Origin: Bradyrhizobium sp. JYMT SZCCT0428
GTDB lineage: Bacteria; Pseudomonadota; Alphaproteobacteria; Rhizobiales; Xanthobacteraceae
Direction of reading: 5' to 3'
NCBI RefSeq assembly: GCF_018131075.1
Contig: NZ_JAFCLS010000055.1
Coordinates: 1 to 48,939, forward strand
Length of the DNA stretch: 48,939 nt
Shown here in pieces: positions 25,431 through 34,092 of this stretch; the stretch's first letter is position 1; the number at the start of each line of letters is the position of its first letter. Under the pieces are notes generated by a model that saw only the letters and a program-made list of their open reading frames with translations, made no database searches and had not been told where the DNA came from. The translations under genes and the position numbers were made by a program.

Positions 25431-26410
25431 CACCTTGATTTGTCAGCTTTCCGCCAATCGATCAGGCGGCGTAGACCATCGTCCAATGATATTTGGGCGC
25501 TGAAAAGAATTTCTTTCGAGGCCTGGTCGGTTGAGCCAATCCGATTCGTCACCAGCGTCGCCTGGCTGCGCGGCGCATAGTTGATCGGCTGGTTGCACCC
25601 GGTCAGATGACAGATGCGTTCGGCGAGTTCGCGCAGTGAGGTGCGCTGCCCCGTTCCCACATTGTAGTAACGATCTGTGGTGGCTGCGTTCATCGCGCAA
25701 AGGTTGGCCCGCGCGCAATCTTCGGCGGCCACGAAATCAAATGCCTCGGATCCATCGCCAAGAATGGTGGGCCCTTCTCCGCAATCGATCGCGTCGAGCA
25801 TCTTCATAATAACGGCGATATAGGCACCGCGATAATCCTGTCGGGGGCCGTAGACATTCATGTAGCGCAGACCGACATAGTCGAGGCCGTACCGATAGTG
25901 ATAGGCCCGCGCCATGGCCTCTCCGCAAATTTTTGTAGCGCCATAGAAATTCTTGTTATTGAACGGATGCTCTTCGGTCATCGGCTCCTCAACGGCATCA
26001 CCATAAACGGATGCGGAAGATGACCAGACGAGGCGCTTCACCCCATTACGCACACAACCTTCGAGAACATTGAACATTCCTCCAACGTTAACATCGAACG
26101 CGCTTCTTGGATACTCGTGACACTGAAGCAACCAGAGGGCCGCGAATTGAAATACCCCATCCGCTCGCTTCAGAGCAGAATCCAGTATGTCAGTTTGCGT
26201 GATGTCGCCGCCCGCCTCAAAAATCCTAACTCGTGGATCCTTCAGAGAACCGGCGAGATTTTCCGTTCTCCCACGAACGAAATTATCATAAACAACGATC
26301 TCGCCGACGTCCGTCGTCGTCAAAAGGTCGACCGTATGCGATCCGATGAGACCCGCGCCCCCGATCACAACGACCTTTTTGCCCCTGATATCCACTCGAC
26401 CACTTCCCAA
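25430..26410 (-). CDS. NAD-dependent nucleotide-sugar epimerase/dehydratase (extended SDR)
   Basis: 326 residues with the Rossmann motif VVVIGGAGLIGSHTVDLL (Gly17, Gly20, Gly23). The catalytic triad region is SSSASVYG with Tyr156 and Lys160 in FYGATK, followed by GLRYMNVYGPRQDYRGAY. Closest in kind to UDP-glucose 4-epimerase or WbpP-like C4-epimerases. It begins (TTG) directly after the stop of the acetyltransferase gene; a GTG at 26395 is a possible later start. In this operon it would interconvert C4 isomers of a UDP-N-acetylhexosamine or its uronic derivative. Exact substrate not determinable from sequence. Confidence 0.8.
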   Translation of the reverse strand: MGSGRVDIRGKKVVVIGGAGLIGSHTVDLLTTTDVGEIVVYDNFVRGRTENLAGSLKDPRVRIFEAGGDITQTDILDSALKRADGVFQFAALWLLQCHEYPRSAFDVNVGGMFNVLEGCVRNGVKRLVWSSSASVYGDAVEEPMTEEHPFNNKNFYGATKICGEAMARAYHYRYGLDYVGLRYMNVYGPRQDYRGAYIAVIMKMLDAIDCGEGPTILGDGSEAFDFVAAEDCARANLCAMNAATTDRYYNVGTGQRTSLRELAERICHLTGCNQPINYAPRSQATLVTNRIGSTDQASKEILFSAQISLDDGLRRLIDWRKADKSR

Positions 26411-27013
26411 TCAAATTTTATCGTCGACCAATCGAAGTGTTGCGGGAGACACTTCCCGATACTTCTCTCCGCTTCGCGGGCAGATCAAATCTGCTCCAAG
26501 CCTTTCACCGGCCCTGCTCATCCATCCAATGCGGCGAGCCGGATTCCCAACCATTAGTGCAAACGCGGGCACCTCCTTGGTCACCACGGCGCCAGCACCG
26601 ATGAAGCAATATTCCCCGAGTGGATGCCCACACACAATCGTCGCATTCGCACCGATGGACGCTCCCCGACCTACCAACGTGTCGCGAAATTCGTCCTTAC
26701 GACTGACATTGGCGCGAGGATTAGTCACATTGGTAAACACGCAGCTTGGTCCACAAAAGACATCGTCGGCGAGCTCGACACCATTATAAAGCGAAACGTT
26801 ATTCTGAATTTTGCATCGGTCGCCGATCTTGACGCGCGGGCCGATCATGACGTTTTGACCGATCGAGCAGTCCCTGCCAATGACTGTTCCAGTGAGAACG
26901 TGGCAGAAATGCCAGATCTTGGTTCCTGGACCGACAAGGGCGCCCTCGTCAACATAGCTCGAGGCATGGATGTAGGCCTCAGGAAAACGTTGATCCTCGC
27001 GTTTTTCGCTCAT
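26411..27013 (-). CDS. WbpD/WlbB-like sugar N-acetyltransferase (left-handed beta-helix)
   Basis: About 200 residues from the ATG at 27013, which overlaps the WbpB-like stop by four bases (ATGA). Hexapeptide repeats run through most of the protein (VGPGTKIWHFCHV, IGRDCSIGQNVMIGPRVKIG, IQNNVSLYNGVEL, VFCGPSCVFTNVTNPRA), giving a trimeric beta-helix. The motifs KIWHFCHV and VFTNVxNPRA are characteristic of the UDP-2-acetamido-3-amino-2,3-dideoxy-glucuronate N-acetyltransferases WbpD/WlbB. With WbpB upstream this supports synthesis of a 2,3-diacetamido uronic acid. The C-terminal 30 residues (DLICPRSGEKYREV) are an extra tail also seen in many family members. Confidence 0.85.
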   Translation of the reverse strand: MSEKREDQRFPEAYIHASSYVDEGALVGPGTKIWHFCHVLTGTVIGRDCSIGQNVMIGPRVKIGDRCKIQNNVSLYNGVELADDVFCGPSCVFTNVTNPRANVSRKDEFRDTLVGRGASIGANATIVCGHPLGEYCFIGAGAVVTKEVPAFALMVGNPARRIGWMSRAGERLGADLICPRSGEKYREVSPATLRLVDDKI

Positions 27014-27951
27014 GTTGCGGAACCTGCACGCGCTGCCGGATGCTGCCACTGATTCGCACGCATAATCGCCGCGTTTCTGAAATTTGATACGATGTCGATC
27101 GATGCCCGCACTTCGTCGAGGCCAAATCCGCGGCCAGCGACGATTTCCTCATAGCTGCGGGTATGGAGGTCCGTGAAACCTTCGGAGAACTCCACCTCTT
27201 CTCCATCGACGGTAATAGATCGAAAGGTGGTCTTTTTGCCCTGCACGTCGGCAGGGAGATCATTACGATCGACCGACAGGAACCAGCTCACGTCAGCATT
27301 GGAGCACTCCAGGTATCCCGCGGCGCGTTCGGGTTCCCGCAGATGCGCTTCGTTTCGGGTCGCAGGACCAAACACAAAACTCAACATGTCAAAAAAATGC
27401 ACGCCAATATTCGTAGCCACACCACCGGACTTCGCATCCTCGCCTTTCCACGATGCGTAGTACCAGCGACCGCGCGAGGCAATATAGGTCAGATCAACCT
27501 TATGTCGCTTTTTGCTGTTGGCGAATTTGTTTCGCAACGCGATGATCGCGGGGTGGAGCCTGAGCTGCAAAATCGTGGAAATTCGATGACCGGTATCATT
27601 TTCAATTTCGGCCAACCCATCGATGTTCCAGGGATTGAGAACCAGTGGCTTCTCGCAGATCGCGTTCGCGCCGGAGCGCAATGCAAAGCGACAGTGCGCA
27701 TCATGCAGATGATTGGGTGAGCAAATCGAAACGTAGTCGATCTTTTCTCCACGACGGCGAAGCTTGTCGATATGGCGATCAAATCTTTCGAACTCAGTGA
27801 AGAAATGCGCGTCCGGGAAGTGGCCGTCCATGACACCGACAGAGTCATTTGGATCGTAAGCAACCTTGAGATTGCCGCCAACGACCTGCATGGCTTTCAT
27901 ATGGCGCGGCGCGACATATCCGGCAGCGCCTATTAGTGCAAATGACGTCAT
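27010..27951 (-). CDS. WbpB/WlbA-like UDP-N-acetylglucosaminuronate 3-dehydrogenase
   Basis: 313 residues of the Gfo/Idh/MocA family. The NAD-binding start FALIGAAGYVAPRHMKAM is the diagnostic WbpB/WlbA form. Later motifs are DYVSICSPNHLHDAH, ICEKPLVLNPWN (catalytic Lys of EKP) and GGVATNIGVHFFDML. The enzyme oxidises C3 of UDP-GlcNAcA, preparing it for transamination and N3-acetylation by the WbpD partner. The needed aminotransferase (WbpE) is not adjacent; the DegT-family gene at 40009 is a candidate. The UDP-GlcNAc 6-dehydrogenase (WbpA) is not in the window. ATG 27951 has AAGGAT upstream. Confidence 0.85.
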   Translation of the reverse strand: MTSFALIGAAGYVAPRHMKAMQVVGGNLKVAYDPNDSVGVMDGHFPDAHFFTEFERFDRHIDKLRRRGEKIDYVSICSPNHLHDAHCRFALRSGANAICEKPLVLNPWNIDGLAEIENDTGHRISTILQLRLHPAIIALRNKFANSKKRHKVDLTYIASRGRWYYASWKGEDAKSGGVATNIGVHFFDMLSFVFGPATRNEAHLREPERAAGYLECSNADVSWFLSVDRNDLPADVQGKKTTFRSITVDGEEVEFSEGFTDLHTRSYEEIVAGRGFGLDEVRASIDIVSNFRNAAIMRANQWQHPAARAGSAT

Positions 27952-28015
27952 CTGTATCGATCCTTGTAGTTTCGGTTTGAAAGGTCCCAGGCTTTCACGC
28001 TATCTCCATCCGCAA

Positions 28016-28621
28016 TCAGCGAGCCAACCCGAGCAACGCGGGGGCAAACACACGATCATGCCCGTGTAGGGCTATCGCTTCGTCGAACACCTTTCGTGCA
28101 TTTTGCACATCGGTAACGACGACGGCGTCAAAAGGTGACGAAAGCGAGTCGTAAAACGGCACAACCGGCTTGCCGATGAAAAGCGATTGGCCAGGCGTCC
28201 TATCAACCACCGCCACGATGGATACCCCGCTTTCGACCGCGGAAAGGATCGCAACTTCTGCAAGGTCCGACATGCCGCTGAGAAGGAGATTATGATGGTT
28301 GAGTTCCTTTGCAGACTCGAAAACTTGCCTGCAATCAGCTTTTGCCTGACGGAAAAAGGAAAATGAAGCAGACAAATACTCGACCGTAAGGCGTGACTTT
28401 TCGGTAAACCCCCGTGGAGTGAGGTAATATGCATATCGATGCGCCGGCGCATCGCCAACCTTGACCAATCCCTTTTTTACGCAGCGTTTGAGATACGCAT
28501 TTACAAGACCGAGCGCGATCCCAAGCTCAGCCGCAATGCGTCGCTGTGAGGTCGCACCATCGCTCACGGAATTCAGCAAGCCAAGAACGATCCGATCGTC
28601 CCCGACACTATCGTTTGACAA
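28016..28621 (-). CDS. Winged-helix transcriptional regulator of the glycan cluster
   Basis: 201 residues. Residues about 8-80 form a MarR/HTH_24-like winged helix: DRIVLGLLNSVSDGATSQRR, then IAAELGIALGLVNAYLKRCV (recognition helix), KKGLVKV and YAYYLTPRGFTEK (wing). Residues about 105-200 resemble a Rossmann-like effector domain (NLLLSGMSDLAEVAILSAVE). Such regulators are often found at the head of O-antigen clusters. It starts at TTG 28621 and runs toward the WbpB-like gene 64 bases downstream, so it may head the left operon. The palindrome at 28686-28702 lies 65 bases upstream. A truncated copy of its 5' end is at 31820-31944. Confidence 0.8.
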   Translation of the reverse strand: MSNDSVGDDRIVLGLLNSVSDGATSQRRIAAELGIALGLVNAYLKRCVKKGLVKVGDAPAHRYAYYLTPRGFTEKSRLTVEYLSASFSFFRQAKADCRQVFESAKELNHHNLLLSGMSDLAEVAILSAVESGVSIVAVVDRTPGQSLFIGKPVVPFYDSLSSPFDAVVVTDVQNARKVFDEAIALHGHDRVFAPALLGLAR

Positions 28622-28888
28622 GTCGCGCCCCCAAATCTTGAGAACCCAATGAATAGCGCGGTCATCGCCTCAACGTCAATACTTATGTTCACAAGATGAA
28701 CACAATAACATACTGATTCTATTGAAGTTATGAACTATCCATACTCAAATCGATGAGATGGCGGGGTTCGGTAGCAAAGACATGCAGAAGGCAAGCAAAT
28801 TGATGTAGAGGAAGAAACGCCGCGCGCCGCCGTTCCAAAGCAACCTGAGCGGTTGAAGGTCTCCCTCAAATTCGTTGACGACAGGCAC
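28622..28888. promoter_or_regulatory. Divergent promoter region between regulator and glycosyltransferase genes
   Basis: 267 bases separate the minus-strand regulator and plus-strand glycosyltransferase. The middle (28675-28745) is clearly AT-rich and contains the palindrome listed separately. Promoters for both directions are expected here, but I cannot fix -10/-35 elements with confidence. Confidence 0.5.
28686..28702. promoter_or_regulatory. Palindrome TGTTCA-N5-TGAACA, candidate operator
   Basis: A perfect 6-bp inverted repeat around CAAGA. Its inner core GTTCA-N5-TGAAC recurs at 43475-43489 in the other divergent region of the cluster. The spacing suits a dimeric winged-helix regulator. 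Confidence 0.5.
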
Positions 28889-30298
28889 ATGAACATTTTG
28901 TTTCTCTACAACTCAACGCAAACCTACACGAGCACGGTATTCGAGCATGTCGGCAGCTTCGCAAAATATTCAAAATATGCCGCATTTTTTTGCCACCTCG
29001 ACCAGACAACAAACTTCAATGTCGACCTTTCGCGATTTGCAGTGGTTGCAATTCACTACTCAGTGCGCCTGCCCTTCGACCAAATTTCGGAATCGTTCGC
29101 CGATGCGCTTACGCGATACAAAGGGTTGAAGGTGCTCTTCATTCAGGACGAGTACGATTACACATTTAGGGCTTGGCACTGGATCAGCCGCCTTGGGGTT
29201 CGACTGGTCTTCACAGCTGTTCCGGTTGACAGTATTGTCAAAATTTACCCGCCTGGGAAGTTTCCAGGTGTTCGCTTTGTCAACAATCTCACGGGTTATG
29301 TTCCCGAACACCTGAGGCTAAGTACAAATTCCCCCCCAGCCTCGAAGCGCGACACCATCTTTGGTTACCGCGGCCGCCCATTGCCCATTCGCTACGGCGC
29401 GCTCGCCATCGAGAAGGTTTTGGTTGGAAAACTCGTAAAGGACTTTTGCGAAGTAACTAACATCAAATCGGACATCGCATGGTCGGAAAGCGAAAGAATC
29501 TATGGGGATAAATGGTACGAGTTTCTAACTTCTTGTCGCGCAATACTGGGATCAGAAAGTGGTAGTAACGTATTTGATTGGGACAATTCTCTAACCGACA
29601 AAATTGAAGCTTTTAAGAGAGATAACCCTTCGGCTACTAACGATGAGATCTACTCAAAGATTGTTGAGCCGGTCGAGTTGCCGGGGCTAATGAACCAGAT
29701 ATCACCGCGCGTATTCGAGACGATAGCGGCCGGCGCGGTCTTGGTTTTGTTCGAGGGAAATTATTCAGGGTTGCTCAAACCATGGGAACATTTCATTCCC
29801 CTCAAAAAAGACGGTAGTAATCTGGCTGAGGTTTGGCGACTTTTGCAAGATGGCGCATACGTCGATGAGCTTACCAGGAGGGCCGTCCAGGACATCATCG
29901 CCCCGAAAAACTATGATTATCGATCTTACGTGACGATGGTAGATTCACAGCTGTCCCTGGAAATCGACCGATCTGCAGCTATTTCCGTTGATACGGAGAA
30001 GAACCTCGCTCAATACAGCTCGAAAACGGTTGGTCCGGATTGTTCGTCCGCTAATGCGCACAAAAGCGATCAAGCGGATGTTTTTGTTTCGACCTGCATC
30101 ACCACAAGTCCCACGCAATACAAGTTACCAGATCAGACGTTTTCGTTCTTGGGCCGCCCGATCGATACTCGATCTCCCTTGCTGGCGATTCGGTCTGTGA
30201 TCATTATCGTCTTGCTATCGGTCTGGAACCGGCTTCCTCAATTTGTGAGGCGCACGTTGAAGCCCATGCTGCAGGAACTCAGAGGTCGTCCTCAGTAA
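28889..30298 (+). CDS. CgeB-like glycosyltransferase, paralogue 2
   Basis: About 469 residues from ATG 28889 (an upstream TTG at 28853 is in frame; the ATG fits the paralogues, giving MNILFLYNSTQTYTS). Family motifs in order are FAVVAIHYSVR, VLFIQDEYDYTF, LVFTAVPVDSIVKIYP, LTGYVPEHLR, GYRGRPLP, LGSESGSNVFDWD, LMNQISPRVFETIAAGAVLVLFEGNYSGLLKPWEH-like region and IPLKKDGSNLAE. A C-terminal hydrophobic segment (SVIIIVLLSVWNRLP) may touch the membrane. The gene is visibly richer in AT than the operons; one hand-counted 60-base line (29461-29520) has 27 G+C against 35 in 24781-24840. This suggests separate acquisition. It is followed at 65 bases by a third paralogue. Confidence 0.75.
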   Translation: MNILFLYNSTQTYTSTVFEHVGSFAKYSKYAAFFCHLDQTTNFNVDLSRFAVVAIHYSVRLPFDQISESFADALTRYKGLKVLFIQDEYDYTFRAWHWISRLGVRLVFTAVPVDSIVKIYPPGKFPGVRFVNNLTGYVPEHLRLSTNSPPASKRDTIFGYRGRPLPIRYGALAIEKVLVGKLVKDFCEVTNIKSDIAWSESERIYGDKWYEFLTSCRAILGSESGSNVFDWDNSLTDKIEAFKRDNPSATNDEIYSKIVEPVELPGLMNQISPRVFETIAAGAVLVLFEGNYSGLLKPWEHFIPLKKDGSNLAEVWRLLQDGAYVDELTRRAVQDIIAPKNYDYRSYVTMVDSQLSLEIDRSAAISVDTEKNLAQYSSKTVGPDCSSANAHKSDQADVFVSTCITTSPTQYKLPDQTFSFLGRPIDTRSPLLAIRSVIIIVLLSVWNRLPQFVRRTLKPMLQELRGRPQ

Positions 30299-30362
30299 GA
30301 TGCGCGATAAGAGTTAAAAACCTAGCTCAATTAGCTTGCAATTTGAAAGCCCGAGAGACCGA

Positions 30363-31691
30363 ATGTCTAACGCGAAACCCACAGCACCACTCAACATTCT
30401 CGTTCTCTATGATAGGGGCGCCATTTCGACTGAGTTTGTGAGGCAGCATCTTGAGTCAATTCGCATTCATTCAAAGCATAATGTTCACTATTTGGGCGCA
30501 ACTTTCGGTGCCAACTCAGCAACGCCGGTAGATCTATTCGACGCCGTCATTATCCATTTTTCCGTACGTCTTGCTTATGACTGGCATATATCACCTCATT
30601 TCGTCGAACAGGTTAAACGTTTTAGCGGTGCAAAAATCCTTATGATTCAGGATGAGTACGAGATGCCCGAAACGGCATGTGGTTGGGTCCGTCAGCTGGG
30701 TATCCAAACGGTATTTACGTGCGTCCCCGAAAATTGTCGCGAAAAATTCTATCCGGCAGACCAGGTGCCAGGGGTTGAATTTGTCCAGGTCTTTACCGGC
30801 TACCTGCCCGACGAGCTTCCCGATCCATCCCAAATCAAGCCGCTCGCGGAAAGGCCGATCCATCTTGGCTATCGAGGGCGAAAGCTTCCGGTCTGGTTCG
30901 GTTCATTAGGATACGAAAAATACAAAATTGGTCCGCACATGCGCGCGGCTTGCGAGCAGCGCTCGATACCCAGTGACATCGAATGGTCAGAAGGGAAACG
31001 CTTCACCGGGCCGGAATGGTACGAATTTCTCGGCCGCTGCCGAGCTGTACTAGGTACTGAGAGCGGGTCGAACGTCGTCGACAAAACGGGCAGCATCCGT
31101 GCTGCGATAAAGGAAGCCTCAGGACGTAATCCGAAATTATCCGAAGCGGAGCTATACAACGAATTCGTCCGACCTCACGATGGAGAGGTGCAGATGAATC
31201 AAATTAGTCCCAAAACATTTGAAGCTGCGGCAATGAAGACGGCGCTCATCCATTTTGAGGGGGAATATTCAGGCCTACTTAAACCACATGAACACTTCAT
31301 CCCACTCCGCAAAGATTTCGCAAATATCGACTTCGTTCTTGAACGATTAGCCGACGTTGCAGAACTTCAAGCGATGGCGGAACGAACTTATAAAGCCCTT
31401 TGCCAGCCAGCTAAATATGGCTATCAGGTCTTCATAGCAAAGGTTGACGCCGCCGTAGAGCGCAACTGCCGGCGACCGAAAGGGGGCACTTGGACCTATG
31501 AGGCGGTTAGATACCAAAGCGGTCAGCAGGAATGGTCAGTCGATACGCAGGACTTGCCGTCAAGTCGCCCCGTACCTCGTGCTCCGCTGACGGGCGGCTT
31601 TTTAAGGTCAGCGTGGCTCCGGATTCCGGTGAAAATACGCGCCGGGTTGGTGCCTGTGATCGAACAAATTATGCATCGTCGCAGGCGTTGA
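30363..31691 (+). CDS. CgeB-like glycosyltransferase, paralogue 3
   Basis: About 442 residues from ATG 30363 (MSNAKPTAPLNILVLYDRGA). An in-frame TTG at 30336 is less likely. The family blocks are all present: FDAVIIHFSVRL, ILMIQDEYEMPE, TVFTCVPENCREKFYP, FTGYLPDEL, GYRGRKLPVWFGSLGYEKYK, LGTESGSNVVDKT, QMNQISPKTFEAAAMKTALI and FEGEYSGLLKPHEHFIPLRK. The last block corresponds to the nucleotide-sugar-binding region of GT-B enzymes. It is most similar by eye to paralogue 1 (VGYRARKVPAWLGDLGQEKY). It ends convergently with the deacetylase gene. Donor and acceptor unknown. Confidence 0.75.
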   Translation: MSNAKPTAPLNILVLYDRGAISTEFVRQHLESIRIHSKHNVHYLGATFGANSATPVDLFDAVIIHFSVRLAYDWHISPHFVEQVKRFSGAKILMIQDEYEMPETACGWVRQLGIQTVFTCVPENCREKFYPADQVPGVEFVQVFTGYLPDELPDPSQIKPLAERPIHLGYRGRKLPVWFGSLGYEKYKIGPHMRAACEQRSIPSDIEWSEGKRFTGPEWYEFLGRCRAVLGTESGSNVVDKTGSIRAAIKEASGRNPKLSEAELYNEFVRPHDGEVQMNQISPKTFEAAAMKTALIHFEGEYSGLLKPHEHFIPLRKDFANIDFVLERLADVAELQAMAERTYKALCQPAKYGYQVFIAKVDAAVERNCRRPKGGTWTYEAVRYQSGQQEWSVDTQDLPSSRPVPRAPLTGGFLRSAWLRIPVKIRAGLVPVIEQIMHRRRR

Positions 31692-32063
31692 TTATGCCTC
31701 GCGTAGACCAAACTTACTTGGAAGTGATTCCAGTCACTTAGTTGCAAATGGCTATCAAAATCTTCACCACGTGTCGAGCTTCCGCTAGCGGCGTTCAAGG
31801 TCCGGTCCGGGCGGCCAGCCCTGGTTCGTTTCCGCAAACCCCAGCGCGATGCAAATACGCCGCCGCTGCGATGTTGCACCATCGCTGACGGTGTTCAGCA
31901 GGCCAAGAACAATCCTGTCGTCCCCGACCTTATCGTTGGGTCATTCGGCAAAGCGCGCTCCATTGAAAAACCTCAGCTCGAGGAAACCTCGATAATACAA
32001 GGAAAATTAAACACGGATGGCAGCAGCCAGATTCTTGCGACAATACTGCTGCATCGCTTTTGG
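31692..32063. other. Convergent intergenic region holding a regulator fragment
   Basis: It lies between the convergent glycosyltransferase and deacetylase genes. Apart from the truncated copy of the winged-helix regulator (31820-31944), I see no gene and no clear terminator hairpin. Confidence 0.5.
31820..31944 (-). pseudogene. Truncated copy of the winged-helix regulator 5' end
   Basis: On the minus strand this reads NDKVGDDRIVLGLLNTVSDG then ATSQRRRICIALGF, nearly identical to the first 35 residues of the regulator at 28016-28621 (NDSVGDDRIVLGLLNSVSDG, ATSQRRIAAELGI). Similarity ends within the recognition-helix region, and the frame then runs into unrelated proline-rich text. It shows that a related regulator gene or a duplication once lay here. 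Confidence 0.75.
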
Positions 32064-32819
32064 TCACTGTTCTCCATCGCATTCAGTGACGTTCAGCCGT
32101 CCACCGAGGCGAAGCAGGCTGTCGTAATCGGACCTCAACCTTCGTGAGCGTCCGGTGATGGCTCGGTCAATTCGCTCAGACGGCGCTATTGGCTCAGGCG
32201 TCCACCATTCCGGGTGGGTGAGCAGATGCAACCGCGGATATCCTTGAGCGATGATGTCACGCATGGGCTTGAACCGCCAGTATCCATTCGAATCCGAACA
32301 GTAGACGTAATCCCGCCGCAGCCGGCCGTCATAAGCGTTCAAGAGGCCGCCTAGCTTTTCCGAGTCAAAGCTAAGCAGGTTGGATAGATCCGGGTTGTGC
32401 CAACTTAGGCAGCGGATTTCTCGACCGAGGATGGTCTGGAGAACCTTCCGCTCCCGCGCGATTGCTGGCTCGAGACTTGTAATCGTCCATTCTTTGATCG
32501 AATAGGCGCTGCCATCGAAATGCAGGCCAACCTCGTGACCCGCTGCCAGAACACGATGGGTGAGGGCTTCTACCTCAGGTTCCAGCAAATTATAAAAAGC
32601 AGAGCGTGGATTGAGAAACCAAGTTGAAACCACGCCCTCCTCTGCTTCTATCTCGGCCAGCCGCGCTGCGCGATGCATCGAAAAATCGACATCGTGCCGC
32701 CAAATGACGTGACGCTCGCACGTCCCCTCGCCGTAGCGAGCGAATTGATAACCGCCGGATTTCAACAAGCGCAGAAGATCGCGGAATCCAGTCTCCGTGA
32801 ATTCGGTGAAATCTGTCAT
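32064..32819 (-). CDS. Polysaccharide deacetylase-like protein
   Basis: 251 residues. HVIWRHDVDFSMHRAARLAE carries the RHDVD motif of NodB-like carbohydrate esterases, where Asp-Asp/His residues bind the metal. Later segments HEVGLHFDGSAYS and CLSWHNPDLS provide further His ligands, as in the family. It would remove N- or O-acyl groups from the glycan or its precursor, or act as a related hydrolase. No signal peptide is present, which suggests a cytoplasmic step before export. It starts 10 bases after the GNAT gene with AGGGACGAC before ATG, and is the last gene of the right operon. The exact reaction is inferred. Confidence 0.75.
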   Translation of the reverse strand: MTDFTEFTETGFRDLLRLLKSGGYQFARYGEGTCERHVIWRHDVDFSMHRAARLAEIEAEEGVVSTWFLNPRSAFYNLLEPEVEALTHRVLAAGHEVGLHFDGSAYSIKEWTITSLEPAIARERKVLQTILGREIRCLSWHNPDLSNLLSFDSEKLGGLLNAYDGRLRRDYVYCSDSNGYWRFKPMRDIIAQGYPRLHLLTHPEWWTPEPIAPSERIDRAITGRSRRLRSDYDSLLRLGGRLNVTECDGEQ

Positions 32820-32829
32820 GTCGTCCCTA

Positions 32830-33351
32830 TCACTGAGAAATGTCCGCGAGCGCCGCCATCACAATCTCGTCCACCCACTTTCCGTCAATGAAACACGCCC
32901 GGCGAAGACGCCCCTCGACCTGCAATCCAGCCTTTTCGTAAGCCCTGATCGCGCGGGCATTGTCGGCAAAAACGCGCAGCCACACGCGCTGAAGATTTCG
33001 ATCATTAAAGGCAAAATTTGTGGCCAGACGCACAGCCTCGGAACCCGCGCCGCGGCCCCGGTTGAATTCTTCACCAATACGTATGATCAATTCCGCAGAA
33101 CGATGAACAGGATGCATGTCCGCGAGTTGCAGCAATCCGATTATCGCGGGATCGCCAATCATGCGTATGGCGAACACGATGCGCCGATCGTCCCGCGTGA
33201 TGGCCTCGAACCATGCCGAGTGGTTCGGCGCGTGGACCGGTATGAAGGGCGCATTGAAGCGGACCGTTTCAGGATCGTTGATCCAGCCAAATAAGGTTTC
33301 ACTATCCTCATGGCGAAGCTCAGTCAGGACGATCTTTTGGCCTTTTAGCAT
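32830..33351 (-). CDS. GNAT-family N-acetyltransferase
   Basis: About 173 residues from ATG 33351 (GAGAAAG upstream). A GTG at 33384 overlapping the previous stop is an alternative that adds 11 residues. The RimJ/RimL-like GNAT fold is visible: LTELRHEDSETLFGWIND at the start, then the acetyl-CoA loop EEFNRGRGAGSEAVRLATNF, and the tail VFADNARAIRAYEKAGLQVE. In glycan clusters such enzymes N-acylate amino sugars made by DegT-type aminotransferases, such as the one at 40009 in this operon. This pairing would give a 3- or 4-acylamino sugar. Substrate is inferred from context. Confidence 0.85.
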   Translation of the reverse strand: MLKGQKIVLTELRHEDSETLFGWINDPETVRFNAPFIPVHAPNHSAWFEAITRDDRRIVFAIRMIGDPAIIGLLQLADMHPVHRSAELIIRIGEEFNRGRGAGSEAVRLATNFAFNDRNLQRVWLRVFADNARAIRAYEKAGLQVEGRLRRACFIDGKWVDEIVMAALADISQ

Positions 33352-33383
33352 CGACGCTTTCTCTAACGGACCTGCGACCCACA

Positions 33384-34085
33384 CTATGCTTCCGTTGTCG
33401 TAAGCACTTCCTCAAGCGGCCGACCATCATGCATCAGGTAGTCGATGATCGAAAGACCGGGCAGGAATCGCGTCGGATCGCCATAGGGTCGCGGCATAAA
33501 CCGTTGATAAACAAGCTGTATGCCTTCCTCTGCAAAAATCTCATCTTCCTGATAACCCGCGGCACCCCCGCCGGCAAGGTAGGCCTTCCCTCCAGCCGCC
33601 TTAACAAGTGAAATGAGAAGTCTGGTGCTCGAGCCCTGATGCGCCAGTTCGCTCTGACGAAGGAACTGCGTAGCAATACCCAGGTACGCAGCAATGACCT
33701 TGATTGCTGAAATATTGAAAGTCGCAAGATTGCCTTCGGGCGACTCAAACAGCGGTTGCAGCAACGTCATAGTATTGTTGAAGTGCGGCGCCCGCCCGTA
33801 ACCGGCCGTCAACGTTTTTTGCAACTTGGTACGCCACACTTGCCCGTCATCAATTTCAACGGCAAGGATGCGAGTACCAAGTGATGCCCGCTTAACGGGG
33901 CAAGTCACCCACTTCGCTTTGCCCTGCACACAAAGTTGCACTCGATTGACCCATGAACCCATGCCCCCCGACCCTTTGCGAGGATAGTCCACATTATCAA
34001 GGAATATGAATACGTCCGCTCGCCGTATTTTGTCGAAGTAGCCGAGCCAGGGAAAGAAGTTGGGCTGATGGATGGCAATCAGCAT
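33384..34085 (-). CDS. WbqC-like family protein
   Basis: 233 residues, starting MLIAIHQPNFFPWLGYFDKI and continuing FIFLDNVDYPRKGSGGMGSW: the WbqC family signature (IHQPNYFPWLGYFxK). The family is found almost only in O-antigen and capsule clusters, often beside DegT-type aminotransferase and acyltransferase genes. Its biochemical role is not settled; a contribution to formation of amino-sugar derivatives has been suggested. The ATG lies seven bases after the permease gene, so it is in the same operon. No membrane segment is apparent. Confidence 0.85.
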   Translation of the reverse strand: MLIAIHQPNFFPWLGYFDKIRRADVFIFLDNVDYPRKGSGGMGSWVNRVQLCVQGKAKWVTCPVKRASLGTRILAVEIDDGQVWRTKLQKTLTAGYGRAPHFNNTMTLLQPLFESPEGNLATFNISAIKVIAAYLGIATQFLRQSELAHQGSSTRLLISLVKAAGGKAYLAGGGAAGYQEDEIFAEEGIQLVYQRFMPRPYGDPTRFLPGLSIIDYLMHDGRPLEEVLTTTEA

Positions 34086-34092
34086 GCGCTCC

